Assembly (NCBI GenBank): GCA_026388715.1
Contig: JAPLJF010000030.1
Coordinates: 1-64,000 of the forward strand
Length of the DNA stretch: 64,000 bases
Direction of reading: 5' to 3'
Origin: Deltaproteobacteria bacterium
Lineage (GTDB): Bacteria; Desulfobacterota; Desulfobulbia; Desulfobulbales; Desulfocapsaceae
Shown here one piece after another: positions 34,727 through 45,073 of this stretch. Position numbers and translations under genes: made by a program. Under the pieces are notes generated by a model, which was given only the letters and a program-made list of their open reading frames with translations, was not told the DNA's origin and searched no databases. Positions within the stretch are counted from its first letter, which is position 1; each line of letters opens with the position of its first letter.

Positions 34727-35422
34727 ATGATACAAAACAGAATGAAAACAGTTGGGGCCTTCCTGCTGGCAGGATCTTTTTTCCTTGCCACCCATGCAAT
34801 AGCCGCAGAAGCCTATGATGAAGAAGCCTATGGCCCCAAGGCCCCCATTGCCTGGGACAAACCGACCAAGGTGACGTTCAGTCACAAGATCCACACCAAG
34901 GATTCAGGTCTCGCCTGTGATGCCTGCCACGACGAACTCTTTACCATGGAATCCGGTGCGGTCCTGGCCACCGGTAAAATGACCATGGCCGCAATGGCAG
35001 AAGGGAAATACTGTGGCTCCTGCCATGACGGAAATACGGCCTTTGCCACAAACACAAAATGCGCTTCCTGTCACATGGACGTGAAAGAACTGATGCCGAA
35101 AGACCCCATCGTCTGGACCAAACCGGTCAAGGCGGTGATTTTTAATCATAAGTCCCACACCGAGGATTCCGGACTGGAATGCGAGGCATGCCATGACGCG
35201 ATATTTGCCATGCAGAAGGGAGCCGCGGAAAAGGCAGACAATTTTACCATGCAAGCCCTCTATGATGGCAAATACTGTGGAAAATGCCACGATGGTTCCA
35301 CCGCATTTGCCTCGAATACCCGTTGTGAGACCTGTCATATTGGCGTCAAAGGCTATAACCGGATGATGGGAAACGACGGCACGCACGGAGCACCCCACAA
35401 GGATACAAAGACTGGTCATTAA
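34727..35422 (+). CDS. Hexaheme c-type cytochrome (duplicated triheme c7 domain)
   Basis: 231 residues with a signal peptide (about residues 1-27, cleavage near AIA/AEA). Six CxxCH motifs (CDACH, CGSCH, CASCH, CEACH, CGKCH, CETCH) give six hemes. The two halves align to each other: TFSHKIHTKDSGLACDACH with IFNHKSHTEDSGLECEACH, and EGKYCGSCHDGNTAFATNTK with DGKYCGKCHDGSTAFASNTR, each a triheme c7-like domain with distal histidines. It is periplasmic and should exchange electrons with soluble cytochromes and the Fe-S subunit. A good AGGAGAAGAAAA site precedes ATG 34727. Confidence 0.92.
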   Translation: MIQNRMKTVGAFLLAGSFFLATHAIAAEAYDEEAYGPKAPIAWDKPTKVTFSHKIHTKDSGLACDACHDELFTMESGAVLATGKMTMAAMAEGKYCGSCHDGNTAFATNTKCASCHMDVKELMPKDPIVWTKPVKAVIFNHKSHTEDSGLECEACHDAIFAMQKGAAEKADNFTMQALYDGKYCGKCHDGSTAFASNTRCETCHIGVKGYNRMMGNDGTHGAPHKDTKTGH

Positions 35423-35507
35423 GACCCAAATGAAGACGTCACAGGGTCATGAAGGCAATTCGTCTCAGCACCCTTTGCGAAAGAAAACAAATCTGCAGGA
35501 GTAAAAA

Positions 35508-36701
35508 ATGACAAACAAATCAATATCAGCCATATTTGCCGAGACAGCCGAACCACGTCTGGCAACACCCGGCATGAACAGGGCGACGATCTTTTTTCTG
35601 ATTGTGACCGTGGTCGGTCTCAGTTGCGGGGTCCTCGCTTTTATTTTCGGTCATCATGTCATCTATCACAATACCCGCGAAATGCCATGGGGAATGCTGA
35701 TCTCCACCTATGCATTCTGGGCTATCACCTCCACCGGTTTATGTATCTATGCCGCCATGAGCCATGTCTTTGGCGGAACCCGAATGGGGATTGTCAGCAA
35801 CCGTATGGTATGGATGTCTATTATCTGTATCATGGCCGCATTTTCCACCATTGGCGTGGAAATTGCCAGCCCCCACAGAATGCTGATCTATAATATCCTC
35901 TCCCCCAACCCCACCTCCAATATCTGGTGGATGGGCACACTCTACGGTCTGGCCGTTGGCTGCATGATCGTTGAATTTGCCGGAATTGTTACCGGACTGG
36001 CCAAGATTGCCTTGATATTGGGCGTATTGGGAGCAATCGCCGAGGTGTTTGCTAACAGTTGTCTCGGTGGCGTCTTTGCCACCCTTCCCGCCCGCCCTTA
36101 CTGGTACGGGGCCCAACTACCCATTTACTTTCTCACCGCCGCTTTTCTCTCTGGCGCGGCCGCAGCCGTCCTTTTTAATTTTCTTGCCTACAAGATCCGG
36201 GGGGAGAAGATGAGCCAGACCGTTCATCTCGCCGTGAAAAGTGCGGGCAAAGCCATGACCCTGGTGCTCATCCTCTATGCAGTTGCCACCTTCTGGCGGC
36301 TGGTCAGTTTTTATGTGGGTGGCCCTGAACTGGGAAGGACTGCGGCAGATGCCTTAATCAGCGGTCCGCTCTCCATTAACTTCTGGGTTATAGAGATCTG
36401 TATCGGTCTTCTTCTTCCCATAATGCTGATCATCCTGTCACGGCTTGAGAATGTCGGCATGATGGCCATGGCCGGATTTCTCATTCTTGTTGGCCAATTT
36501 GTGGCCCGCTATGACCTTGTTGTTGCCGGACAGATCGTTCCCCAGAATCTTGGTTGGGATGGCCTACCATCCTATTTCAGCTACGTCCCCTCCATCTTTG
36601 AGTTTGGGGTTATTGCTGGTGGTATCGGTGTTGTTGCCCTAGGCTTTCTTATGGGTGAACGGGTATTTGGCAAGACCTTTACCCAGAAAGAACATCATTG
36701 A
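35508..36701 (+). CDS. NrfD/PsrC-type integral membrane subunit
   Basis: 397 residues with about ten transmembrane helices. NrfD/PsrC proteins bind menaquinone and pass electrons to or from the periplasmic Fe-S subunit, possibly with proton movement. Signature parts include WGMLISTYAFWAITSTGLC near residue 60, and EIASPHRM, a conserved acidic/histidine pair in the quinone region. The ribosome-binding site GCAGGAGT precedes ATG 35508. It is the third gene of the operon after the Fe-S and hexaheme genes (86-bp gap) and ends at a perfect bidirectional terminator. Related complexes are Ohc, Dsr (O, J, P) and Tmc. Confidence 0.92.
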   Translation: MTNKSISAIFAETAEPRLATPGMNRATIFFLIVTVVGLSCGVLAFIFGHHVIYHNTREMPWGMLISTYAFWAITSTGLCIYAAMSHVFGGTRMGIVSNRMVWMSIICIMAAFSTIGVEIASPHRMLIYNILSPNPTSNIWWMGTLYGLAVGCMIVEFAGIVTGLAKIALILGVLGAIAEVFANSCLGGVFATLPARPYWYGAQLPIYFLTAAFLSGAAAAVLFNFLAYKIRGEKMSQTVHLAVKSAGKAMTLVLILYAVATFWRLVSFYVGGPELGRTAADALISGPLSINFWVIEICIGLLLPIMLIILSRLENVGMMAMAGFLILVGQFVARYDLVVAGQIVPQNLGWDGLPSYFSYVPSIFEFGVIAGGIGVVALGFLMGERVFGKTFTQKEHH

Positions 36702-36719
36702 TGCTATAAGTTCTTTTTT

Positions 36720-36758
36720 CCATAAAAAAAGCCGCTCAAATGAGCGGCTTTTTTTATG
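36720..36758. terminator. Bidirectional intrinsic terminator
   Basis: A perfect 19-bp stem with arms CCATAAAAAAAGCCGCTCA and TGAGCGGCTTTTTTTATGG around AA. It closes the redox operon and the convergent murA operon. Confidence 0.9.
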
Positions 36759-36782
36759 GAAAATCCAATTATTACTCTGAAT

Positions 36783-38051
36783 TCATTCCTCTTCTTTCCA
36801 GACTGTAGCTCCCAGAGCTGTCAATTTTTCCACCATCTGTTCATAACCACGCTCCAGATGATAGATTCGAGAAATCTCGGTTCTACCTTTTGCAGCCAGG
36901 CCGGCAATCACCAGTGATGAGCTTGCCCTCAAATCAGTTGCCATAACTGGCGCACCATTAAAGCCAGCCCTGCCCACCCCCTTGACCACGGCAGCACGGC
37001 CATCGATTGTGATATCCGCCCCCATCCGGTGTAACTCAGCCACATGCATGAACCTGTTTTCAAAAATCGTCTCATGAACCATCGACACCCCATCACTCAT
37101 GGCCATGAAGGCCATGAACTGGGCCTGCAAATCCGTTGGATAGCCAGGATAAGGCATGGTTGTAATATCAACACCCTTGATTTGCCTCCCCCCTGTGGCA
37201 TCCAGGGTAATTGCATTTTCCACCTCTTTGACCTCCATCCCTGCTGCCCGCAATTTTTCCAGCAAAGAGGGGAGATGCGCAGGGTTACAGTCAGTTACCG
37301 TGGCCGCACCGCCGGTGGCAGCAATTGCAATTAAATAGGTACCCGTCTCAATCCGATCAGGGATGATCTCACTTTCAGCTGCATACAGTCTCTCAACCCC
37401 ATGAATAGTCAGCCGATCCGTATCGCGCCCTTCAATCTCAGCACCCATGGCCGTCAGCATGTCAACAAGATTGCCGATTTCCGGTTCCCGCGCCGCGTTC
37501 TTGATGATCGTTGTTCCTTGAGCAAGCGCGGCAGCCATGACCAGATTTTCCGTGCCGGTAACCGATGGCACGTCAAAATAGATGGTACTCCCCTGCATCC
37601 GTCCATCAATCTCCGCATCCACATACCCCTGTTCAAGACGACAGGTCACCCCTAGCTGCTCAAATCCCTTGATATGAAAATTAATGGGCCTGGCCCCAAT
37701 TGCACAGCCACCTGGCAGAGAGACCTTTGCCTTGCCCAAACGGGCCAGCAGCGGCCCTAACACCAGAACCGAGGCCCGCATGGTCTTTACCAATTCATAG
37801 GATGCCTCGGAATAGGTCAGATTGGTCGAATCAATCCTCAGGGTTGCCCCCTGCCTTTCCCAGGTGATCCCCAGGGATTCAAGAAGACGAAGAATCGTTC
37901 GGGTATCACGAAGATCAGGAACATTGGTCAGGGTATGAACCCCTTCCGCCAACAAGGTTGCGGCAATAAGAGGCAGGGCCGCATTCTTGGCGCCACTGAT
38001 CCGCACCGTACCGTATAAAGGCCTTCCGCCTTCAATAATGAGCTTTTCCAT
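36783..38051 (-). CDS. murA: UDP-N-acetylglucosamine 1-carboxyvinyltransferase
   Basis: 422 residues. MurA transfers enolpyruvate from PEP to UDP-GlcNAc, the first committed step of peptidoglycan synthesis. Catalytic cysteine is residue 116 in [11 protein letters not shown] (E. coli Cys115), so fosfomycin sensitivity is expected. [12 protein letters not shown] and [12 protein letters not shown] are family motifs. It is the last gene of the rho-rpmE-prfA-prmC-murA series, a conserved order in deltaproteobacteria and Firmicutes. Confidence 0.97.
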   Translation of the reverse strand: MEKLIIEGGRPLYGTVRISGAKNAALPLIAATLLAEGVHTLTNVPDLRDTRTILRLLESLGITWERQGATLRIDSTNLTYSEASYELVKTMRASVLVLGPLLARLGKAKVSLPGGCAIGARPINFHIKGFEQLGVTCRLEQGYVDAEIDGRMQGSTIYFDVPSVTGTENLVMAAALAQGTTIIKNAAREPEIGNLVDMLTAMGAEIEGRDTDRLTIHGVERLYAAESEIIPDRIETGTYLIAIAATGGAATVTDCNPAHLPSLLEKLRAAGMEVKEVENAITLDATGGRQIKGVDITTMPYPGYPTDLQAQFMAFMAMSDGVSMVHETIFENRFMHVAELHRMGADITIDGRAAVVKGVGRAGFNGAPVMATDLRASSSLVIAGLAAKGRTEISRIYHLERGYEQMVEKLTALGATVWKEEE

Positions 38052-38071
38052 CTAGCTGTTCATCTCCATTA

Positions 38072-38941
38072 TTACGTCATCATCCTGGCATGCAAGACCC
38101 TGTCCCGACCGCTATAATCCTGCAGCACCTCAACCCGTTCAAAGGTTTTCACGCCATCATCACTGGTAAAAAGCTGCATGACTGCCAACCCCTGATCTGC
38201 ACCAATCTCCATAAAAAATTCACCTCCGGGCCTCAGCACCTGGGGCAAAGTTGTTCGTATCCGTTTAATAATATCCAGGCCATGCACCCCGCCATTAAGG
38301 GCCAGATGCGGCTCAAAACACGCCACTTCCGGTTGCAATCCATCTCGTATCTCCTGTTCACTGACATAAGGAGGATTGGAGACCACCAGGGAAAAATGAG
38401 GGTGTGGAATAAAGGCGCTGAGTAGATCTGCCTGCACCAGGGCAAGGCGATCAGCGACCTGATGCCTTTTGGCGTTCTGCCGGGCAACCTGTAAGGCTTG
38501 CGCCGAAAGATCAACCGCTGTCACCATTCGTCCCATTTCAAGAGCAAGGATGATCCCGATAACCCCACTGCCACAACAAAGATCAAGGACAGGACCAGGT
38601 CGCCATTGTCCATTTCGGGTTCCAGCAAGGACTGCCTCCAGAAGAAACTCGGTCTCAGGTCTTGGGATCAGGACAGCAGGGGTAACCCAAAAAGGGAGGG
38701 ACCAGAATTCCTGTTCACCCAGGATATAGGCCGTGGGCTCATGCCCGGCCCGGCGCGCCAGCAGGGTTAAAAACTCCTGCTCACGACGCTCGTCCACTTC
38801 TGCTGTTGCTGCCAGAAACAACCCAGCTCTGTTTTTTTCAAGGCAGAATTCTAAAAGCAGTTCCACCTCAAGGGCAGCTTGCTCAACACCCGCCGATTCA
38901 AGCTGAGTTACTCCAAGACGAACAAGATCAACGACACGCAT
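38072..38941 (-). CDS. prmC: Release factor glutamine methyltransferase
   Basis: 289 residues. PrmC methylates the glutamine of the GGQ motif in release factors with S-adenosylmethionine. The helical N-terminal domain is followed by IPRPETEFLLE, the SAM-binding VLDLCCGSGVIGI, and the catalytic NPPYV at residues 189-193. It lies between prfA, whose product it modifies, and murA, 20 bp from the latter. The ATG at 38941 gives the normal N-terminus. No strong ribosome-binding site is visible. Confidence 0.95.
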   Translation of the reverse strand: MRVVDLVRLGVTQLESAGVEQAALEVELLLEFCLEKNRAGLFLAATAEVDERREQEFLTLLARRAGHEPTAYILGEQEFWSLPFWVTPAVLIPRPETEFLLEAVLAGTRNGQWRPGPVLDLCCGSGVIGIILALEMGRMVTAVDLSAQALQVARQNAKRHQVADRLALVQADLLSAFIPHPHFSLVVSNPPYVSEQEIRDGLQPEVACFEPHLALNGGVHGLDIIKRIRTTLPQVLRPGGEFFMEIGADQGLAVMQLFTSDDGVKTFERVEVLQDYSGRDRVLHARMMT

Positions 38942-39119
38942 GAAAAAAATGGGACTACAGAGATATAATAAACCAAGATTCCCTCAAAAAAAAAGAGAAC
39001 CAGCAGACAACTGTTTAGGGAAGGTATTCAGGAATGAGCAGCGACTTTCCACTCATTCTGCAACGGTCCCTTCAAGCATTCCCGCCATTTTCAGGTCAAG
39101 GTTATTTTCGCACAACGAC

Positions 39120-40196
39120 CTACTCAAGTTCTTTTAATTTTTCTGCCTGATCATGACTGATCAACGGATCAATAACCTCGTCCAGTTTGCCATCCATAAT
39201 CGAATCAAGCCGGTAGAGGGTAAGATTAATGCGATGATCCGTCAGTCTTCCCTGTGGAAAATTATAGGTACGGATACGCTCGCTCCGATCACCACTGCCA
39301 ACCTGGCTTTTTCGATCCTGGGAGATCTTGTCATGATGCGCCTGCTGCACCTGATCAAACAACCTGGCTCGCAAAACCGTCAAGGCCTTTGCCTTATTTT
39401 TATGCTGAGACTTCTCGTCCTGACAGATAACCACCAATCCGGTTGGCAAATGGGTTACCCGCACCGCAGAATCGGTTGTATTCACGCTCTGCCCACCCGG
39501 TCCGGAGGAACGAAAGACATCAAACTTCAACTCATTCATCTTGATATCCACCTCCACTTCATCAGCCTCAGGCAAAATGGCAACCGTCACTGCCGAGGTA
39601 TGAATACGCCCCTGAGTCTCCGTCTCCGGAACCCGCTGTACCCGATGCGTACCGCTTTCATACTTCATCTTGGAATAGACATGCTCGCCACTGATCAGGG
39701 AGATAATCTCTTTGAAGCCTCCTGTCCCCAAAGGGCTGGAGGCCATCACCTCAATCTTCCAGCCTTGAGACTCGGCAAACCGGGAATACATCCGATAAAG
39801 ATCACCCACAAAAAGTGCCGCTTCATCACCACCCGTCCCGGCTCGAATCTCCAGGAAAGTATTGCGCTCATCATTGGGATCTTTTGGCAGTAGCAGCAGA
39901 CGAATATCATTTTGCAGGACGCTTTCTTTTTCCTTCAGCTCCTCGATCTCGGCCCTTGCCATCTCCTGGATTTCTTCATCTTCATCACCCTGAAGAAGCT
40001 GCTTATTGTTCTCGATATCCAGCCCTACCTGTTGATACTGCCGGTAAAGAGTGTAAAGCTTGAGCAGATGCGCATGTTCTCTGGCCACTTTCTGATAAGC
40101 CTTTTGATCATTCATGAGTGATGGATCAGAAAGCCTACCCTCAAGATGTGCAACCTTTTCTTGCAGATCGTCAAACTTATCAAACATGGGATTCAA
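39120..40196 (-). CDS. prfA: Peptide chain release factor 1
   Basis: 358 residues. RF1 releases the peptide at UAA and UAG codons. The GGQ motif lies at residues 234-236 in [16 protein letters not shown]. The codon-recognition loop region carries [18 protein letters not shown] with the PxT-type recognition sequence. The GTGGDEA and the C-terminal domain are complete. It follows rpmE after an apparent terminator (40226-40262) and precedes prmC, which methylates it. Confidence 0.97.
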   Translation of the reverse strand: MNPMFDKFDDLQEKVAHLEGRLSDPSLMNDQKAYQKVAREHAHLLKLYTLYRQYQQVGLDIENNKQLLQGDEDEEIQEMARAEIEELKEKESVLQNDIRLLLLPKDPNDERNTFLEIRAGTGGDEAALFVGDLYRMYSRFAESQGWKIEVMASSPLGTGGFKEIISLISGEHVYSKMKYESGTHRVQRVPETETQGRIHTSAVTVAILPEADEVEVDIKMNELKFDVFRSSGPGGQSVNTTDSAVRVTHLPTGLVVICQDEKSQHKNKAKALTVLRARLFDQVQQAHHDKISQDRKSQVGSGDRSERIRTYNFPQGRLTDHRINLTLYRLDSIMDGKLDEVIDPLISHDQAEKLKELE

Positions 40197-40225
40197 GAGG
40201 CAGAAAGAATGATGCGTGAAGAAAA

Positions 40226-40262
40226 CAAAAAGTCCACAACAATGTTACCCATTGCTGTGGAC
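40226..40262 (-). terminator. Intrinsic terminator between rpmE and prfA
   Basis: On the minus strand GTCCACAGCAATG and CATTGTTGTGGAC form a 13-bp stem with one mismatch and a short loop, followed by TTTTTGTTTT. It may attenuate read-through from rpmE into prfA. Confidence 0.75.
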
Positions 40263-40299
40263 CTGAGATAACTAAAAAAGGCAGATAACTCCGATAGAA

Positions 40300-40518
40300 T
40301 CAAACCTTTTTACTTTCGAAATGCTTGGCGTAGCGCTTATTGAATTTATCAATACGTCCTGCTGTATCAAGAACCTTCTGTTTCCCGGTAAAAAAAGGAT
40401 GGCAGGCAGCACAAATTTCGACCTTCATCTCAGGCCGCAACGTACCAATCTCCACTTCATTTCCACAGGCACATACCGCTTTTATAGTATAATATTTTGG
40501 ATGGATATCTTTCTTCAT
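40300..40518 (-). CDS. rpmE: 50S ribosomal protein L31
   Basis: 72 residues. L31 bridges the ribosomal subunits. This is the zinc-binding (C+) form: [10 protein letters not shown] and [12 protein letters not shown] contribute the four ligands. The N-terminal [12 protein letters not shown] is typical. The zinc-type L31 is often replaced under zinc limitation, but no C-minus paralogue is visible here. It lies between rho and prfA. Confidence 0.95.
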   Translation of the reverse strand: MKKDIHPKYYTIKAVCACGNEVEIGTLRPEMKVEICAACHPFFTGKQKVLDTAGRIDKFNKRYAKHFESKKV

Positions 40519-40738
40519 AATTCCTTTCCCTCAGGAACAGGCCAAAGAGACTGTTCAGCTTATCTTTAATGACGCCCCAAAGTGCTCCTTCTTCATGCAA
40601 ACACTTCACAAAAACATCACAGCACATGCTACAAATAAAAAAATTACTATAAATAAATAAGACAAGAATTTCAATAAAAAAACATAAATACCTGCATTAC
40701 TCCCTTGAACGCAAAACCAAATCTCAATCAGCCATCAA

Positions 40739-41989
40739 TTAACTATTCATGGATTCAAAAAATTCCTTATTGGTTTTATGGTGTTTCATCTTGTCTATAA
40801 GGAACTCTACTCCATCAGCAGGATTCATGGAACTGAGCAACTTCCGCAGAATCCATATGCGATTGAGAGTGTCCGCATCTAACAGCAGATCCTCTTTACG
40901 GGTGCCGGAGCGTTTGACATCAATGGCCGGAAAAATCCTCTTCTCAGCCATCTTCCGATCAAGCACCAGCTCCATATTCCCTGTCCCTTTAAATTCTTCA
41001 AAAATTACTTCATCCATCCGGCTTCCTGTTTCAACCAGGGCGGAGGCAATAATGGTCAGACTGCCTCCCTCCTCTATATTCCTCGCTGCCCCAAAAAAAC
41101 GCTTTGGTTTCTGCAGGGCATTGGCCTCCACACCACCTGAGAGGATCTTGCCGCTGGAGGGAGTCACCGTATTATAGGCCCGGGCCAGCCTGGTAATACT
41201 GTCAAGAAGAATCACCACGTCTTTTTTATGTTCCACCAGCCGTATTGCCTTCTCAAGCACCATCTCCGCCACCTGAATATGGCGTTGAGGCGGTTCATCA
41301 AAGGTTGAACTGACAACCTCAGCCGCCAAAACCGATCGGGCCATCTCGGTCACCTCTTCCGGCCGCTCGTCAATGAGCAGGACAATCAGATAGACATCGG
41401 GATGATTTTTGACGATGGAATTAGCAATCTTCTGCATCAGGACAGTCTTACCGGTGCGGGGCGGGGCCACAATCAACCCCCGTTGCCCTTTGCCAATGGG
41501 ACACATCATATCGATAAGCCGCATGGAATAGTTATCAGGCTGCCATTCAAGATTTAATTTTTCGTCTGGGTGCAGCGGCGTCAGATTGGCAAAAAGTGTC
41601 TTTGTCTTTGCGGCCTCAGGTGGATCAAAGTTGACAGTCTCAACCTTCAGCAGGGCAAAATATCGTTCCCCTTCCTTGGGCGCACGGACTAATCCATCAA
41701 TGGTATCACCCGTTCTCAGATTCAACCGCCGGATCTGCGATGGTGAGACATAGATATCATCCGGGCCTGGCAGGTAATTATAATCAGGGGCCCTCAGAAA
41801 ACCAAAGCCGTCAGGTAAAATTTCCAGAACTCCACCGCCACGAAGCTTACCATCTTCATCGGCCTGGGCCTGCAAAATAGCAAAGATAAGTTCCTGTTTA
41901 CGCAAGGAGCTCACGCCCTCAATCTTGAGCTTTTGACCAAGTTTTACCAGCTCATCAATTTTCTTCAGCTTTAATTCCGCCAGATTCAT
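40739..41989 (-). CDS. rho: Transcription termination factor Rho
   Basis: 416 residues, the usual size without an inserted N-terminal domain. Hexameric RNA-dependent ATPase that terminates transcripts. N-terminal helices ([16 protein letters not shown]), the RNA-binding cold-shock fold with [22 protein letters not shown], Walker [14 protein letters not shown] and Walker [14 protein letters not shown], and the R-loop region KKDVVIL are visible. The start ATG at 41989 follows AGGAGAAAAGG; the extra upstream codons are unlikely. It is the first gene of the rho-rpmE-prfA-prmC-murA series. Confidence 0.97.
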   Translation of the reverse strand: MNLAELKLKKIDELVKLGQKLKIEGVSSLRKQELIFAILQAQADEDGKLRGGGVLEILPDGFGFLRAPDYNYLPGPDDIYVSPSQIRRLNLRTGDTIDGLVRAPKEGERYFALLKVETVNFDPPEAAKTKTLFANLTPLHPDEKLNLEWQPDNYSMRLIDMMCPIGKGQRGLIVAPPRTGKTVLMQKIANSIVKNHPDVYLIVLLIDERPEEVTEMARSVLAAEVVSSTFDEPPQRHIQVAEMVLEKAIRLVEHKKDVVILLDSITRLARAYNTVTPSSGKILSGGVEANALQKPKRFFGAARNIEEGGSLTIIASALVETGSRMDEVIFEEFKGTGNMELVLDRKMAEKRIFPAIDVKRSGTRKEDLLLDADTLNRIWILRKLLSSMNPADGVEFLIDKMKHHKTNKEFFESMNS

Positions 41990-42577
41990 TAATCCTTTTC
42001 TCCTATTATGAGATCCCACATGGCGATGGGAAGAACAAAAACAATCCTTGTCATCCGAGAGATATCTCTGAACACAAGAGAATCACGAAAAAACGCCTTT
42101 GAATGAAAGCAGGGCCAATTGAAGTGATTTCACTTTTATAATCTCGGGCAATTCACATCCCCTTAAGGAACGCTCACCCGTATAAGAACAACTACAAATC
42201 AGACTGATCGCAAACTGACCAATCTTCCGAGGTACTGAATCACCAAAAAATCACCATTATAGGCTCTCTTCGGTTCTCTTCAGACACTTAAGAATTGGCC
42301 GGATATGAAATATTTTTTATTTCTTAGTATTTATGATCTCAAGGATGGGACAGGGGCAAGATTTGTACTGAAATAATTATTTTGAAGACTTTCTCTTTCT
42401 TTGCTTACAGCAACCAGTCACCAAATGGATCTGTAAATATATATAAAACACAGTATTGTAAATAGATCGGACAAAGGCAGGATTTTCTCACTGATGATTG
42501 CAAGTATATACGTACTTCAAAAAACCATGTCAACCTTTTTCACTGACTTAACCCCCGCTAAAAGTAAAAAAACAAAC
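41990..42577. other. Intergenic region between rho and coaE
   Basis: About 590 bp with no supported gene. It is AT-rich and must contain the rho promoter and possibly a leader by which Rho regulates itself. No strong hairpin or repeat was recognised. Confidence 0.5.
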
Positions 42578-43168
42578 TTAACCTCTCAAAAAACGGGCCA
42601 GATGATAGATCTGCAGGATTGTCAGGGCCAAAGGACCGGAATTTTCAATCACTGAATCAGCACGCAAAGCTTTTTCCTCAAGAGAAATCTGGGTGCTCAT
42701 AGCAGCCCTGCCAGCCTCCAGGCTTACCCGATCACGTCTGACAATACGTTCCACACAACACTCAGTCCCTGCATAGACGACAACAATCCAATCAAAATCA
42801 TCCTGCCAGCCGACCTCAAACAGCAGGGGAACCTCAACCACCAGCCCTGCCAGGCTCGGCCTCTTCTCTGCCGCCCGTCTCATAATTTCCTGATGGACAA
42901 GTGGATGCAGGATTTGCTCTACACCTTGGCGCACCTCAAGATCTGCAAACAGGGCCTTACGCAGAGCGGGCCGATCAATATTGCCGGCCAGATCAAAAAA
43001 ATGAGCGCCCCATTTTTCCTGGACACCCTGCCATCCCGGCATCTGCGGTTGTAAGAGATTACGACACAGAATATCCGCATCAAGCACATCATACCCCAGC
43101 AATTTTCCCAGAAGTCCTGCCGTAAGGCTCTTGCCGGCACCCATACCTCCTGTAACTCCGATTATCAC
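42578..43168 (-). CDS. coaE: Dephospho-CoA kinase
   Basis: 196 residues. CoaE phosphorylates the 3' hydroxyl of dephospho-CoA in the last step of CoA synthesis. The P-loop GGMGAGKS lies at residues 6-13, followed by DADILCRNL, VEVPLLFEVGW and the lid RIVRRDRVS. Its ATG overlaps the stop codon of the pseudouridine synthase upstream by four bases (43165-43168), so the two are translationally coupled. Confidence 0.95.
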   Translation of the reverse strand: MIIGVTGGMGAGKSLTAGLLGKLLGYDVLDADILCRNLLQPQMPGWQGVQEKWGAHFFDLAGNIDRPALRKALFADLEVRQGVEQILHPLVHQEIMRRAAEKRPSLAGLVVEVPLLFEVGWQDDFDWIVVVYAGTECCVERIVRRDRVSLEAGRAAMSTQISLEEKALRADSVIENSGPLALTILQIYHLARFLRG

Positions 43169-44148
43169 AAGCGCTCCCGCCCGACTTGTTTGGTTTCATC
43201 AGCAAGCTGATCAAGGATCAATGAAAAATCGGGCCACAATGGGGCCGAAAAGGCGAGGGATTCTCCGGTAACAGGGTGGGTAAAACTCAATTGTGCGGCA
43301 TGAAGCAACTGCCTGGGAAATTTTCTTTTTCCGCGGCCACCGCTATAAACATTATCGCCAGCCACGGGATGTCCTATGGAAGCCATATGTACTCGAATCT
43401 GATGAGTACGCCCTGTTTCAATCTGGAGCCGGACAAGACTGAACCCAGAAGAAAACTCCTGAAGCACCTGCCAATTTGTGGCAGCATACCTTCCATCCTC
43501 CCGGATGGCCATCTTCTGACGATGCACCGGGTGACGGCCAATTGCCGCCACGATCCGCCCAGTTTTCTGTTCCAGAATGCCATGCAGCAAGGCCAGGTAT
43601 TGCTTATCGACCGTTCGGGCCTTAAAGGCATCAACAAGTTTTCGATGTGCCCCCTCTTCTTTGGCCACAACCATCAAACCAGAGGTATCCTTATCAAGAC
43701 GATGGACAATCCCGGGCCTGACAGCAGCATCACCAACCCCGGCAATGGCCTGGCAATGATACAGCAAGCCATTCACCAGGGTACCTGTCTGATTTCCACT
43801 GCCAGGATGCACGACCAGCCCTGGAGGCTTGGAAAGGACCAGGAGATACGAATCCTCAAAAAGGATCTCAAAAGGTATTTTCTCCGGCAACAGATCCATG
43901 GCCGGAGCCACAAACAGAGATCCGGCGACACATTCTCCAGCCTTCAGACAATAACTGCTTTTCCTTTCAAGACTGTCTACCTTGATCAATCCGACCCGAA
44001 CAGATTCAGTTAAAATCGAACGGGAGGCCTCGGGGACAGCACGCACCAGAAAGTGATCCAAACGACACCCGGCCTGCTCAGCTGGGACATAGAAGGTAAA
44101 ATAATTCTCTGAAGGAGAAGATGCAAAAGAATATTGACAATGACTCAT
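43165..44148 (-). CDS. rluD: RluD-type 23S rRNA pseudouridine synthase
   Basis: 327 residues with an N-terminal S4 RNA-binding domain (about residues 18-80, AGCRLDHFLVRAVPEASRS) and a catalytic domain. The motif HRLDKDTSGLMVVAK contains the catalytic aspartate. GRTHQIRVHMASIGHP and the PRQLLHAAQLSFTHP end are typical. RluD modifies helix 69 of 23S rRNA; the substrate call rests on domain layout and is less sure than the family. It is coupled to coaE by a four-base overlap, and repeat copy D lies just upstream of its start. Confidence 0.9.
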   Translation of the reverse strand: MSHCQYSFASSPSENYFTFYVPAEQAGCRLDHFLVRAVPEASRSILTESVRVGLIKVDSLERKSSYCLKAGECVAGSLFVAPAMDLLPEKIPFEILFEDSYLLVLSKPPGLVVHPGSGNQTGTLVNGLLYHCQAIAGVGDAAVRPGIVHRLDKDTSGLMVVAKEEGAHRKLVDAFKARTVDKQYLALLHGILEQKTGRIVAAIGRHPVHRQKMAIREDGRYAATNWQVLQEFSSGFSLVRLQIETGRTHQIRVHMASIGHPVAGDNVYSGGRGKRKFPRQLLHAAQLSFTHPVTGESLAFSAPLWPDFSLILDQLADETKQVGRERL

Positions 44149-44170
44149 GACTGACAGCCATGCAAAGACT

Positions 44171-44276
44171 TTAAGGACCGTTGCGAAATAACTATTCCAT
44201 TTTTAACCATTTCATTACGGCCCCTTATGCCGTTCATGGTATTTCAATGTTACAGTTATTTTTCAACAACGGCTTA
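44171..44276 (+). repeat. Palindromic intergenic repeat, copy D
   Basis: Plus-orientation full copy: TTAAGGACCGTTGCGAAATA, then TTTCATTACGGCCCCTTATG, then CATGGTATTTCAATGTTACA and finally CAACAACGGCTTA. It lies between carD and rluD, downstream of the first and upstream of the second on the minus strand. Confidence 0.85.
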
Positions 44277-44335
44277 TTACAAAACAGAATTCATACAAAT
44301 ACGACACGAAACACTTACAAGACGCCACACAAAGA

Positions 44336-44818
44336 TCAGGAAAACATCTTCTCAATCTGATCTGCAGTTTTGGTCTCATCTATGTCCCGGGCCAGAGAAA
44401 TTTCTTTTACCAGAAGATTTTTCGCGGTATCCATCATCTTTCTCTCTCCATAGGAGAGTTCTTTATCCACGCTGAGAAGAAACAGATCCCGGAGAACAAC
44501 CGCCACTTCAAAGATGGATCCCGTCTTGATCTTTTCCATGTAATCGCGATAACGGCGGTTCCAGGTCTGGGCGCTGATCGAAATATCCCGATCACGCAAA
44601 ATCACCATAACCTTTTCCACCTCAGTTTTATCAATAATAGCACGAAGTCCTACATTAGCACTGTTTCTGGTAGGAATCATGATCTTCATATCATTTTCAA
44701 TGATCTTCATTACATAAAATGAATGATCCGTCCCCGCAACAGTCTGAGTCTCTATAGACTCAATCACCCCTACACCATGGGCCGGATAAACGGCCATATC
44801 GCCTGCAAGAAACACCAT
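44336..44818 (-). CDS. carD: CarD/CdnL family transcription regulator
   Basis: 160 residues. CarD binds the RNA polymerase beta subunit and stabilises open promoter complexes. The N-terminal RID Tudor-like domain shows GDMAVYPAHGVGVIESIE, MKIMIPTRNSANVGLR; the C-terminal helical DNA-binding part has WNRRYRDYMEKIKTGSIFEV and LSYGERKMMDTA. The true start is the ATG at 44818 with an excellent CAGGAGGAT five bases upstream; about 84 open codons before it are not conserved. The upstream 250 bp form a leader between pth and carD. Confidence 0.93.
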   Translation of the reverse strand: MVFLAGDMAVYPAHGVGVIESIETQTVAGTDHSFYVMKIIENDMKIMIPTRNSANVGLRAIIDKTEVEKVMVILRDRDISISAQTWNRRYRDYMEKIKTGSIFEVAVVLRDLFLLSVDKELSYGERKMMDTAKNLLVKEISLARDIDETKTADQIEKMFS

Positions 44819-45073
44819 ATCCTCCTGGTCAAGATGAATTGTCTGCACACGATCCTTTTGCCTGCACAAGGATTGTGTTACATTTCGTAATAAATGGAAG
44901 CCATCAAATAACATTAACGACTCCCCCACATCCCACATAAAAGCTGAAAATTTATCAGCCGAGGCATCACCGATTTCAGCTTCAACAACAATAAAAACAT
45001 GTTTTATTACTAACATATTTTTTAAAATTATGCTCTTTAAAAAAGGCTCTTCCTCTGAAGCGTACCGCAATGC

